This document shows positions 63,497-64,000 of a DNA stretch of 64,000 nt, one piece after another. The position numbers and the translations under genes are program-made. Below the pieces are notes generated by a model that worked only from the letters and a program-made list of their open reading frames with translations, made no database searches and was not told the origin of the DNA. Each line of letters begins with the position of its first letter. Positions within the stretch are counted from its first letter, which is position 1. This DNA is from DATBVX01 sp035263105 (GTDB taxonomy: Bacteria > Pseudomonadota > Gammaproteobacteria > Steroidobacterales > Steroidobacteraceae): assembly GCA_035263105.1 (NCBI GenBank), contig DATFRO010000066.1:4609-68608 (forward strand), read 5' to 3'.

Positions 63497-63901
63497 ATGA
63501 GCGCACCGGCGAGCCGTGCGCGTCCGAGCACGGCGCTCGAGACCTTCCCCAATCCCGAGCGCGAGCGTGACTACACGATCCGGATGACCATCCCGGAGTT
63601 CACGTGCCTGTGCCCGCGCACCGGGCAGCCGGATTTCGCGACGCTCGAGATCGAATACGTGCCCGACGCGACCTGCGTCGAGCTCAAGGCGCTCAAGCTC
63701 TACATCTGGTCGTTCCGCGACCGCGGCGCGTTTCACGAAGCGGTGACGAACGAGATCCTCGATCACCTGGTGGCCGCGGTGGCCCCGCGCTTCATGCGCA
63801 TCACGGCGCGATTCAACGTGCGCGGCGGCATCTACACCAACGTGATCGCTGAGCATCGCAAGCCCGGCTGGCAGGCCGCCCTGCCCGTCAGCCTCCCGTA
63901 G
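63497..63901 (+). CDS. queF: NADPH-dependent 7-cyano-7-deazaguanine reductase
   Basis: 134-residue short-form (unimodular) QueF that reduces preQ0 to preQ1 in queuosine synthesis. The catalytic Cys39 lies in FTCLCPRTGQPDFATLEI, and the family motif ELKALKLYIWSFRDRGAFHE (20) is present. The usual QueF Asp is represented by the TGQPDF segment. It is divergent from smc over 92 bp. No other queuosine gene is in the window, and no preQ1 riboswitch was recognised upstream. Confidence 0.95.
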   Translation: MSAPASRARPSTALETFPNPERERDYTIRMTIPEFTCLCPRTGQPDFATLEIEYVPDATCVELKALKLYIWSFRDRGAFHEAVTNEILDHLVAAVAPRFMRITARFNVRGGIYTNVIAEHRKPGWQAALPVSLP

Positions 63902-63964
63902 AGCAGTCCGGTCGGGTCGTCGGCTGGGAGAGTAAGAGCAGTCCGGCTGAGGTCGTCGGCTGGG
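63901..63964. repeat. Two direct copies of a 28-29 bp sequence at the window end
   Basis: Copy 1 (63901-63928) and copy 2 (63936-63964) share GAGCAGTCCGG and GGTCGTCGGCTGGG, differing in a few central bases, with a 35-bp period. They follow the queF stop. Only two copies are visible, and the array may continue past the window. Confidence 0.5.
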
Positions 63965-64000
63965 TGTGCCCGGATGACCTCGGCGTCCCGACACGAATGA

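Noticed and set aside
63901..64000. CRISPR array
   Set aside because: Only two imperfect copies, 7 bp apart, with no spacer-sized unique sequence and no cas genes.

Overview
The window is a GC-rich, densely coded chromosomal segment of a Gammaproteobacterium. The evidence is the set of gene orders: gyrA-serC-(serA-like)-pheA-hisC-aroA-cmk-rpsA-ihfB-lapA-lapB, thrS-infC-rpmI-rplT-pheS-pheT-ihfA-merR, mtaD-ubiG-mupP-rmuC-yciK, and yciO-M50-trpS-scpA-scpB-rluB. These are Gammaproteobacterial arrangements. The ubiquinone gene ubiG, LapAB and a histone-H1-like basic protein fit a free-living aerobe. The high GC, the short serA-like gene next to serC, and the DUF3300/DUF2950 pair suggest the Xanthomonadales/Steroidobacterales/Nevskiales side of the class. 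That placement is an inference. No phage, plasmid, transposase or CRISPR array was seen.

Left part (1-18.8 kb) is the accessory part. On the minus strand, a histidine kinase with a periplasmic-binding-protein-like sensor, a FixJ-type regulator and a lone receiver protein lead into an arylsulfatase cut by the window edge. Next come six consecutive exported or lipid-anchored proteins (a small helical periplasmic protein, DUF2950, DUF3300, DUF4136, DUF3313, a beta-barrel). A bifunctional hydratase/3-hydroxyacyl-CoA dehydrogenase is divergent from a metal-dependent amidohydrolase. A short-chain dehydrogenase follows, and then a PmrAB/QseBC-type two-component system directly upstream of a DegP/HtrA protease. 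A perfect PmrA-type box (two CTTAAG hexamers, 5 bp apart) lies between the kinase and degP.

Middle (18.8-45 kb) is core information processing and amino-acid metabolism: tRNA-Pro, ihfA, pheST, rplT, rpmI, infC (apparent AUC start codon), thrS, tRNA-Val, uvrB, an aspartate-type aminotransferase, tRNA-Asn, an H1-like protein, galU, a ComEA-like protein, lapAB, ihfB, rpsA (with an SD-less three-hairpin leader), cmk, aroA, hisC, pheA, a serA-like dehydrogenase, serC and gyrA. Many of these genes overlap by 4 bp and are probably translationally coupled.

Right part (45-64 kb) holds mtaD-ubiG-mupP-rmuC-yciK, a convergent rluB-like/scpB/scpA/trpS/M50/yciO block, yciB-bolA-ppiC, ligA-zipA-smc and queF. 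The RluB-like protein has lost the catalytic aspartate of its pseudouridine-synthase motif. I found no wholly new multi-gene system. The best leads are regulatory signals (PmrA box, infC and rpsA leaders, a palindrome cluster upstream of the sensor kinase), the degenerate RluB, a subtilase gene remnant and a long inverted-repeat element.
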